DNA of 64,000 bases from Chitinophagaceae bacterium (GCA_023251255.1 JAHEZD010000022.1:1-64000), one strand, 5' to 3'; shown: positions 43,976 to 53,776, counted from the first letter of the stretch. Program-made: numbers and translations. The notes: generated from the sequence alone by a model not told the origin.

Positions 43976-44510
43976 TTAACGCAAGTTGCTAGTTAAAAGC
44001 AAAACTAATTGTAGGAAATGGTTGCCTTGGACTGGCTAAGCCTGCCCCTTTTCTTTTTGGAAGTATTCAGCCAAACGACCAAATACGCTTCCCCAATCAT
44101 TTTTTTTGAAAAGAAATCATCCCCAAAATAGGATGCCCCAAAAAAATGGCACCTGGGAAGCTGTCCAAATTCAATTCAGCGGTTCCCTCAATCGGATTAG
44201 GCTGCCCCTTCGGAAAAAGAAAGCTTTTGCAAGCGTTTAACGGCTGTCAATTCAGGTGGCAATGCTTGTTGTGTCCGGCCCTGCCCCATACTTACTGTAA
44301 GGCACCTATTTTCATGATGAAGATTTGTGGTAAAATTCCTGTGGTAATTTAAAGACCACAAGGATTTTACCACAATTTTGTGGTAGATTTTTTGTGGTAA
44401 AATAATTACCACAAAAAAATTACCACAAAAAGGGCCGCTTGAAATGCTGCTTGTTAATAAAGGGACCCCTTTTTGCGGCCTTGCTTCCAACTAGCAACTT
44501 GCGTTAATTA
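43976..44510. mobile_element. 535-bp element with 19-bp terminal inverted repeats (MITE-like)
   Basis: Perfect 19-bp inverted ends: TTAACGCAAGTTGCTAGTT (43976-43994) and its complement at 44489-44507. The right 197 bp (44314-44510) repeats the window's first 197 bp, so the right part exists at least twice. No transposase frame is inside; the longest frame (44197-44490, minus) runs through the hairpins and is unlikely to be coding. No clear target-site duplication was found, though TTA/TAA abuts both ends. A non-autonomous transposable element is the best reading; a genomic repeat of other origin is possible. Confidence 0.6.
44314..44510. repeat. 197-bp dispersed repeat, copy 2 (eight-site array)
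   Basis: Same as 1-197 apart from A at 44413 and GA at 44464-44465. In this copy the second hairpin is perfect (TTTTTTGTGGTAA against TTACCACAAAAAA), while copy 1 has one mismatch. It lies between the first AraC gene and the NmrA-like gene, inside the 535-bp element. Confidence 0.9.
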
Positions 44511-44669
44511 TTGACTTTTATGGAAGATGAAGCGTAAGGTCTATATACAATTAACGCTAGAACAACCCTCCTCCAACAAACATGCTTCACTTTCGGCTAC
44601 AACAAAAGGTGATTTGGCTACATAGGTCGCTTTACTGTTGCTGACTTTTGCTAAACAAAAAACAGCAAA

Positions 44670-45572
44670 ATGAGAATAGTAGTAACAGGTTCGTTAGGAC
44701 ATATCAGTAAGCCACTCACAAAGGAGTTGGTGCAAAAAGGACATACCGTTACTGTCATCAGCAGCAAGGCCGAAAGACAGGAAGACATTGAAGCCATGGG
44801 TGCAAAAGCTGCTATTGGCAGCATGGGAGATGCTGGTTTCCTGTCAGCCACGTTCAAGGGTGCAGATGTAGTGTATGTTATGGAAACATTGGGCCATGGC
44901 AGTTTCTTTGACCCGCAGCTTGATATCATGGATGCCATTAGCCAAATTGGCCATAATTACAAACAGGCCATTGAGCAGTCGGGCGTAAAGCGTGTGGTAC
45001 ACCTGAGTAGCATTGGTGCACATACAGATAAGGGCAATGGTATCCTTGCTTTCCACCACAATGTAGAAAGCATCCTCAACCAATTGCCGAACGATGTGTC
45101 CATTAAATTCATGCGCCCTGTTGGCTTTTACTACAATATGTTTGCATTTATAAAAACCATCAAAGAGCAGGCTGCCATCATTTCCAACTATGGTGGCGAT
45201 GAAAGGGAACCTTGGGTTTCGCCCTTGGATATTGCAGCCGTTATTGCCGAAGAAATGGAAAAGCCTTTCAACGGTAGGGAAATCCGTTACATAGCAAGTG
45301 ACGAAGTTTCCCCAAATGAAGTGGCCAAAATTTTAGGGGAGGCTGTAGGAATACCCGATTTGAAATGGTCAATCATTCCTGATGAACAATTACTAAATGG
45401 TTTGTTGGCAGCAGGTATGAACCCGCAAACGGCCAAGGGCTTTGTGGAAATGAATGCGGCCAGGCGTGGTGGTGTACTGTATGAAGATTACTACCGCAAT
45501 AGACCAACATTGGGAAGCATTAAGTTAACGGACTTTGCAAAGGAATTCGCAGCTGTTTATCATCAACAATAG
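44670..45572 (+). CDS. NmrA-like NAD(P)-binding protein
   Basis: 300 residues. A Rossmann fold of the atypical short-chain dehydrogenase type: MRIVVTGSLGHISKPLTKEL with a G-x-x-G-x-I-like loop, GADVVYVMETLG, VKRVVHLSSIGAHTDKGNG, FMRPVGFYYNMFAFIKTIKE. NmrA/HSCARG-like members often lack the catalytic Tyr-Lys pair and sense redox state or act as quinone or flavonoid reductases. No substrate can be given. It is 15 bp from the following AraC gene, so they form one transcript. Confidence 0.82.
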   Translation: MRIVVTGSLGHISKPLTKELVQKGHTVTVISSKAERQEDIEAMGAKAAIGSMGDAGFLSATFKGADVVYVMETLGHGSFFDPQLDIMDAISQIGHNYKQAIEQSGVKRVVHLSSIGAHTDKGNGILAFHHNVESILNQLPNDVSIKFMRPVGFYYNMFAFIKTIKEQAAIISNYGGDEREPWVSPLDIAAVIAEEMEKPFNGREIRYIASDEVSPNEVAKILGEAVGIPDLKWSIIPDEQLLNGLLAAGMNPQTAKGFVEMNAARRGGVLYEDYYRNRPTLGSIKLTDFAKEFAAVYHQQ

Positions 45573-45586
45573 GAGCCAATTAAGAT

Positions 45587-46507
45587 ATGGCAGGTAGCAC
45601 CCCTTACAGAATAAAAACAATCAGCGAGTTCCATCAATTGAGGGGCCTGCCCAAACCGGAACACCCGTTGATCAGCGTAGTGGATTATGCAGCCATCAAC
45701 CACAGCCCTGAGTTTAACGTAACAAGCTGGGTGCTTGACTTCTATTCAATTTCCATGAAAAGGAACCCTGCTGCAAAAATGAAGTATGGGCAACAGGAAT
45801 ATGATTTTGATGACGGCATCCTGTTCTTCATGGCACCGGGGCAGGTTTTCAGGGTAGAGGTTAGCAACGAACCAGCGGTAAAACATTCCGGTTGGATACT
45901 GCTGGTGCATCCGGACTTTTTATGGAACACGCCTTTGGCTAAAGGAATAAAGAAATACGAATATTTTGATTACTCGGTGAATGAAGCATTGTTCCTTTCC
46001 GAAAAGGAGGAAGCGATGGCTAACAATATTGTCCAAAACATTCGGCAGGAATACCATTCCAATATTGACAGGTTCAGTCAGGGCATTATCATTTCGCAAA
46101 TGGAGACCTTGTTCAACTATGCAGAGCGGTTCTACCATCGCCAATTCATTACACGTAAAAAGGCCAACCACCAGGTACTTGACCAATTGGAAAAATTGTT
46201 AACCAACTATTTCAACAGTGAAGACCTGCTCAAAAGGGGTTTGCCTACTGTTCAGTATGTTTCGGAGGCACTGCACTTATCGCCCAATTACCTGCGTGGC
46301 CTGCTCAAGGTATTGACAGGGCAAAGCACGCAACAGCACATCCATGACAAGTTGATTGAAAAAGCAAAAGAAAAACTATCCACCACCCACTTATCGGTTA
46401 GTGAAATTGCTTATGAATTGGGCTTTGAGCATCCGCAATCGTTCAGCAAGCTTTTTAAAACGAAAACGAATGTATCTCCTTTGGACTTCAGGCAATCCTT
46501 TAATTGA
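45587..46507 (+). CDS. AraC-family transcriptional regulator
   Basis: 306 residues. The N-terminal cupin-like sensing region (FDDGILFFMAPGQVFRVEVS, SGWILLVHPDFLW) is followed by a C-terminal AraC double HTH: LPTVQYVSEALHLSPNYLRG, then SVSEIAYELGFEHPQSFSKL and FKTKTNVSPLDFR. It is related along its length to the AraC gene at 43056 and starts 15 bp after the NmrA-like gene, its probable partner or target. Confidence 0.9.
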   Translation: MAGSTPYRIKTISEFHQLRGLPKPEHPLISVVDYAAINHSPEFNVTSWVLDFYSISMKRNPAAKMKYGQQEYDFDDGILFFMAPGQVFRVEVSNEPAVKHSGWILLVHPDFLWNTPLAKGIKKYEYFDYSVNEALFLSEKEEAMANNIVQNIRQEYHSNIDRFSQGIIISQMETLFNYAERFYHRQFITRKKANHQVLDQLEKLLTNYFNSEDLLKRGLPTVQYVSEALHLSPNYLRGLLKVLTGQSTQQHIHDKLIEKAKEKLSTTHLSVSEIAYELGFEHPQSFSKLFKTKTNVSPLDFRQSFN

Positions 46508-46718
46508 TAAGACTACTTGCTGGAGGATTGAAGGAATTCCTATAGTATTTGGATAGATAATCAATGCCGAATAATTTTCAAATGGAATTCAGGTTGTGCT
46601 TTTTTATCAAACCTTAGCTCAGCGAATGCCTGTTGAAGCCAATTTCCAGACATAATGTTTTTGCCAACGGGCGTTCTATAATTTGGAGAATACTGTTGCC
46701 ATTTCAATAAATTGCATT

Positions 46719-47231
46719 ATGGATGGCATTACCCATATTGAAAATTTTATTGAGCATCCAAAACGGCTGTTCGACCATTTGACAACTTCAGTCAATTGGG
46801 ATGAACGCATGGGGGCACGTAAGACAGCCAGTTTTGGAAAGGCGTATAATTATTCACAAATCCACTACCCCTATCAGGATTTCCTTCCTGAACTTGAACA
46901 CATCAATCAGCAACTGGTCCCTGTTATTGGTTTTAAGCCGAACAATTGCTTAATCAATTACTACTTGGACGGAAAATCCAAGATGGGCTACCACTCAGAC
47001 CAGATAGATATCCTAGAGGAAGCTACAGGCATTGCAATCGTTTCCCTTGGTGAAACAAGAACGCTGAAATTCAGGAACATGGAACATCCAGAACTGTTCC
47101 TAAGCTATGAATTAACCGCAGGAAGCTTGGTTTATATGACACAGGAAATTCAAAGTGGCTGGCAACATTCAATACCTAAGTCAGACACAGAGAACAGCAG
47201 GATCAGTTTGACTTTTAGGCTTATGCGCTAA
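46719..47231 (+). CDS. AlkB-like 2-oxoglutarate/Fe(II) dioxygenase
   Basis: 170 residues from ATG at 46719 (a TTG at 46683 would add 12). The iron ligands His92 and Asp94 (GYHSDQ) and His150 (GWQHSIPK) and the 2-oxoglutarate-binding Arg161 and Arg167 (NSRISLTFRLM) are all in place, with ASFGKAYNYS and NNCLINYYLDG as AlkB substrate-lid and core motifs. It is expected to remove alkyl groups from DNA or RNA bases oxidatively. A DNA alkylation repair glycosylase-like gene follows on the same strand, which supports a role in alkylation repair. Confidence 0.85.
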   Translation: MDGITHIENFIEHPKRLFDHLTTSVNWDERMGARKTASFGKAYNYSQIHYPYQDFLPELEHINQQLVPVIGFKPNNCLINYYLDGKSKMGYHSDQIDILEEATGIAIVSLGETRTLKFRNMEHPELFLSYELTAGSLVYMTQEIQSGWQHSIPKSDTENSRISLTFRLMR

Positions 47232-47347
47232 CTACATTCACTCGCTGCTAAGGAAGAAGATTCACTATTGGTACAACAAAGACCACAGTTTTCAACTTGC
47301 TGATCTGCAAACTTCACATTAGCTTTATACCTTAATACTCAGCAATC

Positions 47348-48055
47348 ATGGATGTACAAACCATTATGACCGAACTGCAAGCCAAGGGAAGTGAAGGCAT
47401 TAAAAAAATACTGTTGAAGCATGGCATCAAGGAACCCTTCTTTGGTGTGAAGGTGGAAGATTTAAAAGTAATACAGAAGCGGATCAAGAAGGATTACCAG
47501 TTATCAAAGGACCTGTATGCCACCGGCAATGCTGATGCTATGTACCTGGCAGGTTTGATAGCCGACGAGGACAAGATGACCAAGCAGGATCTGGCCACTT
47601 GGGCAAAGCAAGCGGTTTCTACCAACATCAGCGAATATACCGTGCCCTGGATAGCAGCGGAAAGCAGGTTCGGGTTTGAATTGGCCATGGAATGGATTGA
47701 ATCAAAACAGGACTTTATAGCCGCAGCGGGTTGGTCAACACTTTCAAGCTTGGTGGCCATTAAGCCAGACAATGAACTGGATATAAAGGCTTTGAAGGAA
47801 TTATTGAAAAGGGTGGAAACGGGCATCCATCAGGCAGATAACCGTGTGCGACAAAAAATGAATGGCTTTATCATTTCAGTAGGTTCTTATGTATCTCCGC
47901 TAACGGATGAAGCCATCCATATTGCCCAAAAGATGGGGCCTGTAAAAGTGGTGATGGATGGTACGGCCTGCAAAGTGCCCAATGCAGTGGATTATATTAT
48001 GAAAGTAAAGGACAAGGGCACATTGGGCAAAAAGAAAAAGATGGCGAGGTGCTAA
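47348..48055 (+). CDS. AlkD-like DNA alkylation repair protein (HEAT-like repeats)
   Basis: 235 residues, all-helical. FFGVKVEDLKVIQKRIKKDY, then ELAMEWIESKQDFIAAAGWS and DNRVRQKMNGFIISVGSYVS match the DNA alkylation repair family whose best-known member, AlkD, excises N3- and N7-alkylpurines using HEAT-like repeats. The Lys-rich C-terminus (KKKKMARC) is typical. It is 116 bp downstream of the AlkB-like gene. Some family members lack glycosylase activity, so the activity is inferred. Confidence 0.8.
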   Translation: MDVQTIMTELQAKGSEGIKKILLKHGIKEPFFGVKVEDLKVIQKRIKKDYQLSKDLYATGNADAMYLAGLIADEDKMTKQDLATWAKQAVSTNISEYTVPWIAAESRFGFELAMEWIESKQDFIAAAGWSTLSSLVAIKPDNELDIKALKELLKRVETGIHQADNRVRQKMNGFIISVGSYVSPLTDEAIHIAQKMGPVKVVMDGTACKVPNAVDYIMKVKDKGTLGKKKKMARC

Positions 48056-48093
48056 TGCTTGCTCCAGAAGTCAACGGGGATAGTTAACATTCA

Positions 48094-49650
48094 TCACTCC
48101 TTCCTCCTCCTCCTGCTCTTCATGAAAATCTCCTTCCGCACCTCCTGCACGGGCACTCTATGGATTTTGCTTTCCAACCAGGCGATAATATCGAGGTACA
48201 TGAAGGAGCGGCTCTCCAAGGGGTTGCCCTGTAGCTTCTCCAGTTTCTCCTTCAATGACTTAAAGGCAGGCACCAACTTCTGTGGGGATAGGGAAAAAGA
48301 TTTACGGACAAACTTGAACACTTCTTCCTCGGCCGTGCTGAGGTTGTTCATCTTGGCCATAAAGCGGTAAACAGATTTGATGAGGTATTCCAGCAGGTCA
48401 TAGTTGCCCAGTTCAAAATGGGCTATCAAGTGCAGCAGGCGAGCATAGCATTGCAGGTCGGTCCGTAGGTCAACCTTCCAGTTGATGATCTTGTTGAGAT
48501 AATCAATGGCCCTTTCATTATCGCCACTGCCGAAATAGAGGCAAGCAATCTTATAATAGAATACCAGTACACGGTGCCTGTCCAGGTGCAAGGAATATTC
48601 ATGCAGCATTTCTTCTATGTAAGGCACAAGCTGTAGCCCCTCCGTGAAAGTGCCTTCCAGGAAATGCTTGTTTATCTTGGCAATATGCAGGTAAACGAAC
48701 ACCTGTATTTTCACATTGGTGTTCATGCTGCCATTATCGGAACTGGCAAAGATCTGGAAGAGGTTCAGTGCTTCATCAAACTTCTCATAATTGTTGAGAT
48801 TGAAATGGGCACTGATCAAATTGTGCAGCCCGCGGATATACTGCCCGGCTTCAATGGTTTTCATGATGGGCATTTCCTCAAAAAGGTCTACCCATTTCTG
48901 GGTATAGCGGTAATAGGCCAAAAGGTCCTGCTGGATAAATCCGAACCAGCAATAGGATTGGTAGAGGTAAAGCCGCTCGTAAAAGCCAAGGTCAGTTTTA
49001 TTGACGGTTGGAATATTGCTTTCAAAGAAGGATTTCAGTGCATGCACATCCTTACCGTCCCTGGCATGTCCATGCTTGATGTACCAACTGTACAGTTCAA
49101 GGGCAAGATTGGACAGTTTGTTGATGGTACCCAAATGGCCACTGATGCCATCCGATTCCTTGGACAGGGCTTCTGCCCTATTCTCAATGCTCCGGGTAAT
49201 ATGCAGGGCTTCAATCTTCTTCTCGAAAAAAACAGCCTGCAATTGAATGGTAATCTGCTGGTGCTGCTTGGCCGTTTCCTTGAGCCTGTCCAGCACCCGC
49301 AGGCTTTGGTGGTAAAGCCCCTTGTTGTACAGGATCCTGGCATAGTCCAATTGTTCGTGCAGCAGGATATCGATATTATTCCTGTCCTCAATCAACCGCA
49401 GGCTGGAGAGTATCAACTTGTACAAATGTGCCTTGATATTGGAAAGCTGCTGCTTCTTGATGTCTGGGTTTTTCCTCAGCAAACTGTCTTCATCATATTC
49501 ATCCATCTTGTCCAAAGCATCGAACAACTGTACCACTTTCAGGTCCTCATTGCCGGAATTCCTTTGCACATAGAGCTTGAAGTTGCGCTTCTCCCCTTTT
49601 TCGAGCGATTTGACCAATTGAAATAAAGTATCTGTACTCCTGTTAGGCAT
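48094..49650 (-). CDS. Large helical, TPR-like protein of unknown function
   Basis: 518 residues, almost wholly alpha-helical, with paired helices of TPR-like spacing (ARILYNKGLYHQSLRVLDRL, then IACLYFGSGDNERAIDYLNK). No signal peptide or membrane segment, and no catalytic motif. The C-terminus is very basic (KSRRRRKE). Proteins of this length and style occur in many Bacteroidota, but I cannot name a function. It diverges from leuA across a 206-bp gap. Confidence 0.65.
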   Translation of the reverse strand: MPNRSTDTLFQLVKSLEKGEKRNFKLYVQRNSGNEDLKVVQLFDALDKMDEYDEDSLLRKNPDIKKQQLSNIKAHLYKLILSSLRLIEDRNNIDILLHEQLDYARILYNKGLYHQSLRVLDRLKETAKQHQQITIQLQAVFFEKKIEALHITRSIENRAEALSKESDGISGHLGTINKLSNLALELYSWYIKHGHARDGKDVHALKSFFESNIPTVNKTDLGFYERLYLYQSYCWFGFIQQDLLAYYRYTQKWVDLFEEMPIMKTIEAGQYIRGLHNLISAHFNLNNYEKFDEALNLFQIFASSDNGSMNTNVKIQVFVYLHIAKINKHFLEGTFTEGLQLVPYIEEMLHEYSLHLDRHRVLVFYYKIACLYFGSGDNERAIDYLNKIINWKVDLRTDLQCYARLLHLIAHFELGNYDLLEYLIKSVYRFMAKMNNLSTAEEEVFKFVRKSFSLSPQKLVPAFKSLKEKLEKLQGNPLESRSFMYLDIIAWLESKIHRVPVQEVRKEIFMKSRRRRKE

Positions 49651-49856
49651 CGTAATTCATTTTAAGCAAAACCCTTTACGGCAAAGCATTCCATGGAATC
49701 CCTGCTCACTTACTTACCGTAAAACAACGGCAATTTTGATGATTTCAGGGAGAAAAATCAAGTTAAGTTCGTTTTCGCAGGTTGTTTAATGAGTAATCGG
49801 CAGGCAATCCAACAAAATTAATCAACCTGCAATTTTTATCCTTCATTTATTTTGTT

Positions 49857-51041
49857 ATGGCCGATTCTAATAAGGTACACATATTTGATACCACACTAAG
49901 GGACGGAGAACAGGTCCCAGGCTGCAAGCTCAACACAAAAGAAAAGATAGAATTGGCACTGGCACTCGAGAACCTGGGTGTCGATATACTTGAAGCAGGT
50001 TTCCCCATTTCCTCCCCCGGCGACTTTGAAAGTGTGAACGAGATTTCCAAGATCGTTACCAACGCTACCGTATGCGGATTGACCCGTGCTGTGCAGAAAG
50101 ATATTGAAGTGGCAGCAGAAGCATTGAAACATGCCAAGCGCCCACGTATACATACAGGCATTGGCACCAGCGACTTCCATATCAAAGGCAAGTTCAACAG
50201 TACACAGGAAGATATACTGGAACGTGCCATTCAATGCGTGAAATGGGCAAAGAACTTTGTGGATGATGTGGAGTTCTATGCAGAAGATGCAGGGCGGACA
50301 GATAATGAATATCTGGCCAAGGTAATTGAGGCTGTCATCAGAGCCGGTGCCACCGTGGTCAACATTCCCGATACCACTGGCTATTGCTTACCGCACCAAT
50401 ATGGTGAGAAGATTGCTTACTTGGCCAACAATGTGCCCAATATAGATAAAGCCATCATTAGTTGCCACTGCCACAATGATTTGGGACTGGCCACCGCCAA
50501 TTCCATTGCTGGGGTAATTGCAGGCGCCAGGCAAATAGAATGTACCATCAATGGACTGGGAGAACGTGCAGGTAATACTTCCTTGGAAGAAGTGGTGATG
50601 ATTATCAAGCAGCACCAGTCCTTGGGCCTGTACACCAATGTGAATGGCATGCTCCTGAACCCCATGAGCAAGCTGGTGAGTGATACCATGCGAATGCCTG
50701 TTCAGCCCAATAAGGCCATTGTGGGCAGCAACGCTTTTGCACACTCATCGGGCATCCATCAAGATGGGTTCCTGAAGAGCGCCATTACCTATGAAAGCAT
50801 CAATCCCGTGGATGTGGGTGCAGATACCAGCAAGATTGTGCTTACAGCAAGAAGTGGCAGAAGCGCATTAGCTTTCCGTTTCCAGAAGTTGGGCTATAGC
50901 TTCAAAAGGGATGATGTGGATATCCTGTACGATGAATTCTTAAAAGTGGCCGATAGCAAAAAAGAGGTGAACGATGACGACCTGCACGCAATGGCAAAAG
51001 CGCTTGCCCCTACCTTAAACGGGGCTACAGAAGCAGCCTAA
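49857..51041 (+). CDS. leuA: 2-isopropylmalate synthase, short form without regulatory domain
   Basis: 394 residues. It condenses acetyl-CoA and 2-oxoisovalerate, the first step of leucine synthesis. The catalytic [15 protein letters not shown] (Arg15, Asp16), the metal ligands in [16 protein letters not shown] and the [10 protein letters not shown] motif are present. The protein ends after the second linker subdomain ([14 protein letters not shown]). The C-terminal leucine-binding domain of the about 515-residue enzymes is missing, so direct feedback by leucine is not expected unless supplied by another protein. The first gene of the leu run; leuC starts 28 bp later. Confidence 0.93.
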   Translation: MADSNKVHIFDTTLRDGEQVPGCKLNTKEKIELALALENLGVDILEAGFPISSPGDFESVNEISKIVTNATVCGLTRAVQKDIEVAAEALKHAKRPRIHTGIGTSDFHIKGKFNSTQEDILERAIQCVKWAKNFVDDVEFYAEDAGRTDNEYLAKVIEAVIRAGATVVNIPDTTGYCLPHQYGEKIAYLANNVPNIDKAIISCHCHNDLGLATANSIAGVIAGARQIECTINGLGERAGNTSLEEVVMIIKQHQSLGLYTNVNGMLLNPMSKLVSDTMRMPVQPNKAIVGSNAFAHSSGIHQDGFLKSAITYESINPVDVGADTSKIVLTARSGRSALAFRFQKLGYSFKRDDVDILYDEFLKVADSKKEVNDDDLHAMAKALAPTLNGATEAA

Positions 51042-51069
51042 TAAATCACAGTAATACTCAAATTGATAC

Positions 51070-52518
51070 ATGGATACTGCTACAACTAATAAAGATGCGC
51101 AAGGCACCCCTTTAGGGGCGGGGGGGCATACATTATTCGATAAAATATGGAACAAGCATATCGTCAAGACCATTGAAGGCGGACCATCCGTTTTATACAT
51201 TGATAAGCACCTCATACACGAGGTAACTTCCCCACAGGCTTTTGCGGGTTTGGATAAAAGGGGCATCAAGGTTTTCCGCCCCAAACAAATTGTGGCTACG
51301 GCCGACCATAATGTTCCTACACTGAACCAGCACCTTCCCATCAAGGAAGAACTTTCCCGTTTACAGGTGGAAGCATTGACCACCAACTGTGCCAATCATG
51401 GGGTTGAGCTATACGGATTGGGCCATCCTTACCAAGGTATTGTGCATGTGATAGGCCCGGAGCTTGGATTTACCCAGCCGGGCATGACCATTGTTTGTGG
51501 TGACAGCCATACCAGTACACATGGTGCATTTGGTGCCATTGCATTTGGTATAGGTACCAGTGAAGTGGAAATGGTGATGGCTACGCAATGCCTGTTGCAG
51601 AGTAAACCGAAATTGATGCGTATCAATGTGGAAGGGGAACTGAATGAAGGCGTGGTTTCAAAGGATATTGTACTGTACATCATTTCCCTGATTTCTGCGA
51701 GTGGCGCCACTGGCTATGCAGTGGAGTTTGCAGGAAGTGCCATTAAGCGTTTAAGCATGGAAGCAAGGATGACCATCTGTAACATGAGCATAGAAATGGG
51801 TGCCAGGTGTGGCCTGATTGCGCCTGATGAAACCACTTTCAGCTATATCAAGGGAAGGGAGTTTGCTCCAAAGGGTGAGGAATGGGACAAAAAGCTGGCT
51901 TACTGGAAAACTCTGTTCAGCGATGCGGATGCAAAGTTCGATACTGAAATAACCATTGATGCAAAAGACATTGAGCCCATGATTACCTATGGCACCAACC
52001 CTGGAATGGGCATTGGTGTTTCACAACATATACCTGCTCTAGCTGAAGTGGAAGCAAAAGAACAAGCATCTTACGAAAAAGCCTTACAGTATATGGGGCT
52101 TGAAGCTGGCTCCAATATCAAGGGGCAGAAAGTGGACTATGTTTTTATAGGCAGTTGCACCAACAGCCGCATTGAGGACCTGAGAATGGTGGCTTCCTTT
52201 GTGCAGGGCAAGCAGAAAGCAAGCGGCGTAGAAGTGTGGATAGTGCCCGGCAGCAAGCAGGTAGAGGCGCAGGCCATAGCAGAAGGGCTGGACAAAGTGT
52301 TTGAAATAGCAGGTTTCCAATTGCGCCAACCAGGGTGCAGTGCCTGTTTGGGCATGAACGAGGACAAGATACCTGCTGGCAAATACTGCATCAGTACCAG
52401 CAATAGGAACTTTGAAGGCAGGCAGGGACCCAATGCAAGAACATTATTGGCAAGCCCCCTGACAGCAGCAGCAGCAGCCATTACAGGGGTTGTGAGTGAT
52501 GTAAGGGAACTTATTTAA
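51070..52518 (+). CDS. leuC: 3-isopropylmalate dehydratase large subunit
   Basis: 482 residues. With LeuD it isomerises 2- to 3-isopropylmalate. [4Fe-4S] ligands are Cys363 ([14 protein letters not shown]), Cys423 and Cys426 ([12 protein letters not shown]), each exactly 16 above the positions usual in E. coli LeuC. The extra N-terminal residues include T-P-L-G-A-G-G-H, encoded by an in-frame ACCCCTTTAGGGG-type repeat at about 51103-51129, immediately before the conserved TLFDKIWN. The repeat thus accounts for most or all of the extension. A DinB gene separates it from leuD. Confidence 0.96.
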   Translation: MDTATTNKDAQGTPLGAGGHTLFDKIWNKHIVKTIEGGPSVLYIDKHLIHEVTSPQAFAGLDKRGIKVFRPKQIVATADHNVPTLNQHLPIKEELSRLQVEALTTNCANHGVELYGLGHPYQGIVHVIGPELGFTQPGMTIVCGDSHTSTHGAFGAIAFGIGTSEVEMVMATQCLLQSKPKLMRINVEGELNEGVVSKDIVLYIISLISASGATGYAVEFAGSAIKRLSMEARMTICNMSIEMGARCGLIAPDETTFSYIKGREFAPKGEEWDKKLAYWKTLFSDADAKFDTEITIDAKDIEPMITYGTNPGMGIGVSQHIPALAEVEAKEQASYEKALQYMGLEAGSNIKGQKVDYVFIGSCTNSRIEDLRMVASFVQGKQKASGVEVWIVPGSKQVEAQAIAEGLDKVFEIAGFQLRQPGCSACLGMNEDKIPAGKYCISTSNRNFEGRQGPNARTLLASPLTAAAAAITGVVSDVRELI

Positions 52519-52590
52519 TAGCTTATGGTTCATAGGAAATAGGTCATGGTGCTCCTTCGCTATGAACCATCAACGATGAACTATCAACCA
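52518..52590. repeat. Dispersed GGTTCATAG/CTATGAACC palindrome
   Basis: TTATGGTTCATAGG and CTATGAACCATC arms lie in the leuC to DinB gap and start at the leuC stop codon. Relatives are at 12421-12468 and 56169-56234. Confidence 0.7.
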
Positions 52591-52597
52591 AATAAAA

Positions 52598-53056
52598 ATG
52601 GAATCACAGTTTGCCCTAATTGAAAAAGCACAGCAGAACCTGGCCAATATGTTGGATGCTTTTACTATTGAGCAGATCAATCAGGTACCTGAAGGTTTCA
52701 GGAACAATATGGTGTGGAACTTTGCGCATATTGTTTCCTCCGTGCAAATGCTGTGTTATGGAAGGAGTGGCATTGAATTGAGATTGGATGAAGCATTTGT
52801 GCATGCTTATAAAGTTGGAACAAAACCGGAAACAATTGTAAGTACAGATGAATACAACCAATTCAAAAGCTATGCGATAAAGGGTGTTCAACAATTAAGG
52901 GAGGACTATGCCAATCATCATTTTACTAGTTTCAAAAGCTTTACTACCAGTACAGGTTTTGAAATTGACTCGATAGAAACCGCCATTAATTTTGTGCTGC
53001 ACCACCATGGCATGCACATTGGATATGTGATGGGTATCAAAAAACTGGTCGTTTAA
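52598..53056 (+). CDS. DinB family protein
   Basis: 152 residues. A four-helix bundle with the typical DinB start (FALIEKAQQNLANMLDAFTI) and metal-binding histidines in MVWNFAHIVSSVQ and NFVLHHHGMHIGYVMGIKKL. The superfamily contains thiol transferases and damage-inducible proteins; the reaction is unknown here. It is a guest between leuC and leuD, bracketed by two different dispersed repeats (52518-52590 and 53086-53163). Confidence 0.85.
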   Translation: MESQFALIEKAQQNLANMLDAFTIEQINQVPEGFRNNMVWNFAHIVSSVQMLCYGRSGIELRLDEAFVHAYKVGTKPETIVSTDEYNQFKSYAIKGVQQLREDYANHHFTSFKSFTTSTGFEIDSIETAINFVLHHHGMHIGYVMGIKKLVV

Positions 53057-53085
53057 CAACAAAAGAAAAACATTGTACGAGAGTT

Positions 53086-53163
53086 ATTCTAAATCTTAAA
53101 TGTTGAATTTTAAATTAAAACGAGCTCGTTATTCAACATTCAAAATACAACATTCAAAATAAT
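53086..53163. repeat. Dispersed ATTCAAAATACAACATT-type palindrome
   Basis: AAATGTTGAATTTTAAATT and ATTCAACATTCAAAAT arms around ACGAGCTCGT. It ends 5 bp before the leuD start codon and resembles 28081-28139 and 61637-61672. Confidence 0.7.
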
Positions 53164-53167
53164 ATTA

Positions 53168-53767
53168 GTGAGCAAAGCAATCAACATCATTACTTCCACC
53201 ATCGTTCCACTCCACAATGAAAATGTGGACACAGACCAGATTATCCCTGCACGTTTTTTAAAAGCTACCAGTAGGGACGGATTTGGTAAGAACCTCTTCC
53301 GTGACTGGCGTTATGAGAACGACAATGAAGCCACCCCAAAAAAGGATTTTGTGCTGAACAATGCTCTGTATGCAGGTAAGATATTGGTCGCGGGCAAGAA
53401 TTTTGGTTGCGGCTCTTCCCGTGAACACGCAGCCTGGGCCATTAAGGATGCAGGCTTTGATGTGGTAGTAAGCAGCTTCTTTGCGGATATCTTCAAGAAC
53501 AATGCATTGAATAATTTCCTGCTGCCAGTTGTGGTAAGTGATGAATTCCTGAACCGGATTTTTGAAGCTGTTGAAAACAATCCCTCAACAGAATTAACAG
53601 TGAACCTCGGGGAACAGTCCATTACGTTAAATGAAACCAGGGCAACAGAAACATTTGATATCAACAACTACAAAAAGACCTGTTTACTCAATGGCTTTGA
53701 TGATATTGACTATTTATTAAACATCAAACCGGAAATTGAAACATACGAAAAAGAACATTTTAATTAA
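53168..53767 (+). CDS. leuD: 3-isopropylmalate dehydratase small subunit
   Basis: 199 residues, GTG start at 53168. The swivelling domain partner of Leu[21 protein letters not shown] and [20 protein letters not shown] are the substrate-binding signatures, followed by [16 protein letters not shown]. No ATG lies in a better position: the sequence before residue 1 is dispersed repeat, so GTG is accepted. leuB follows after 34 bp. Confidence 0.95.
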   Translation: MSKAINIITSTIVPLHNENVDTDQIIPARFLKATSRDGFGKNLFRDWRYENDNEATPKKDFVLNNALYAGKILVAGKNFGCGSSREHAAWAIKDAGFDVVVSSFFADIFKNNALNNFLLPVVVSDEFLNRIFEAVENNPSTELTVNLGEQSITLNETRATETFDINNYKKTCLLNGFDDIDYLLNIKPEIETYEKEHFN

Positions 53768-53776
53768 TAAACATAA

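Noticed and set aside
44197-44490. 97-codon minus-strand frame inside the TIR element
   Set aside because: It runs across the eight-site hairpin array (FFVVIILPQKIYHKIVV is translated repeat) and resembles no transposase.
49693-49722. Possible leu leader peptide MESLLTYLP and a large-loop hairpin (49777-49784 / 49823-49830) before leuA
   Set aside because: Only three Leu in nine codons and none is a tandem run beyond two. The hairpin loop is 38 bases, and the nearest -7-like element (TAAGTTCG at 49764) lies downstream of the frame.
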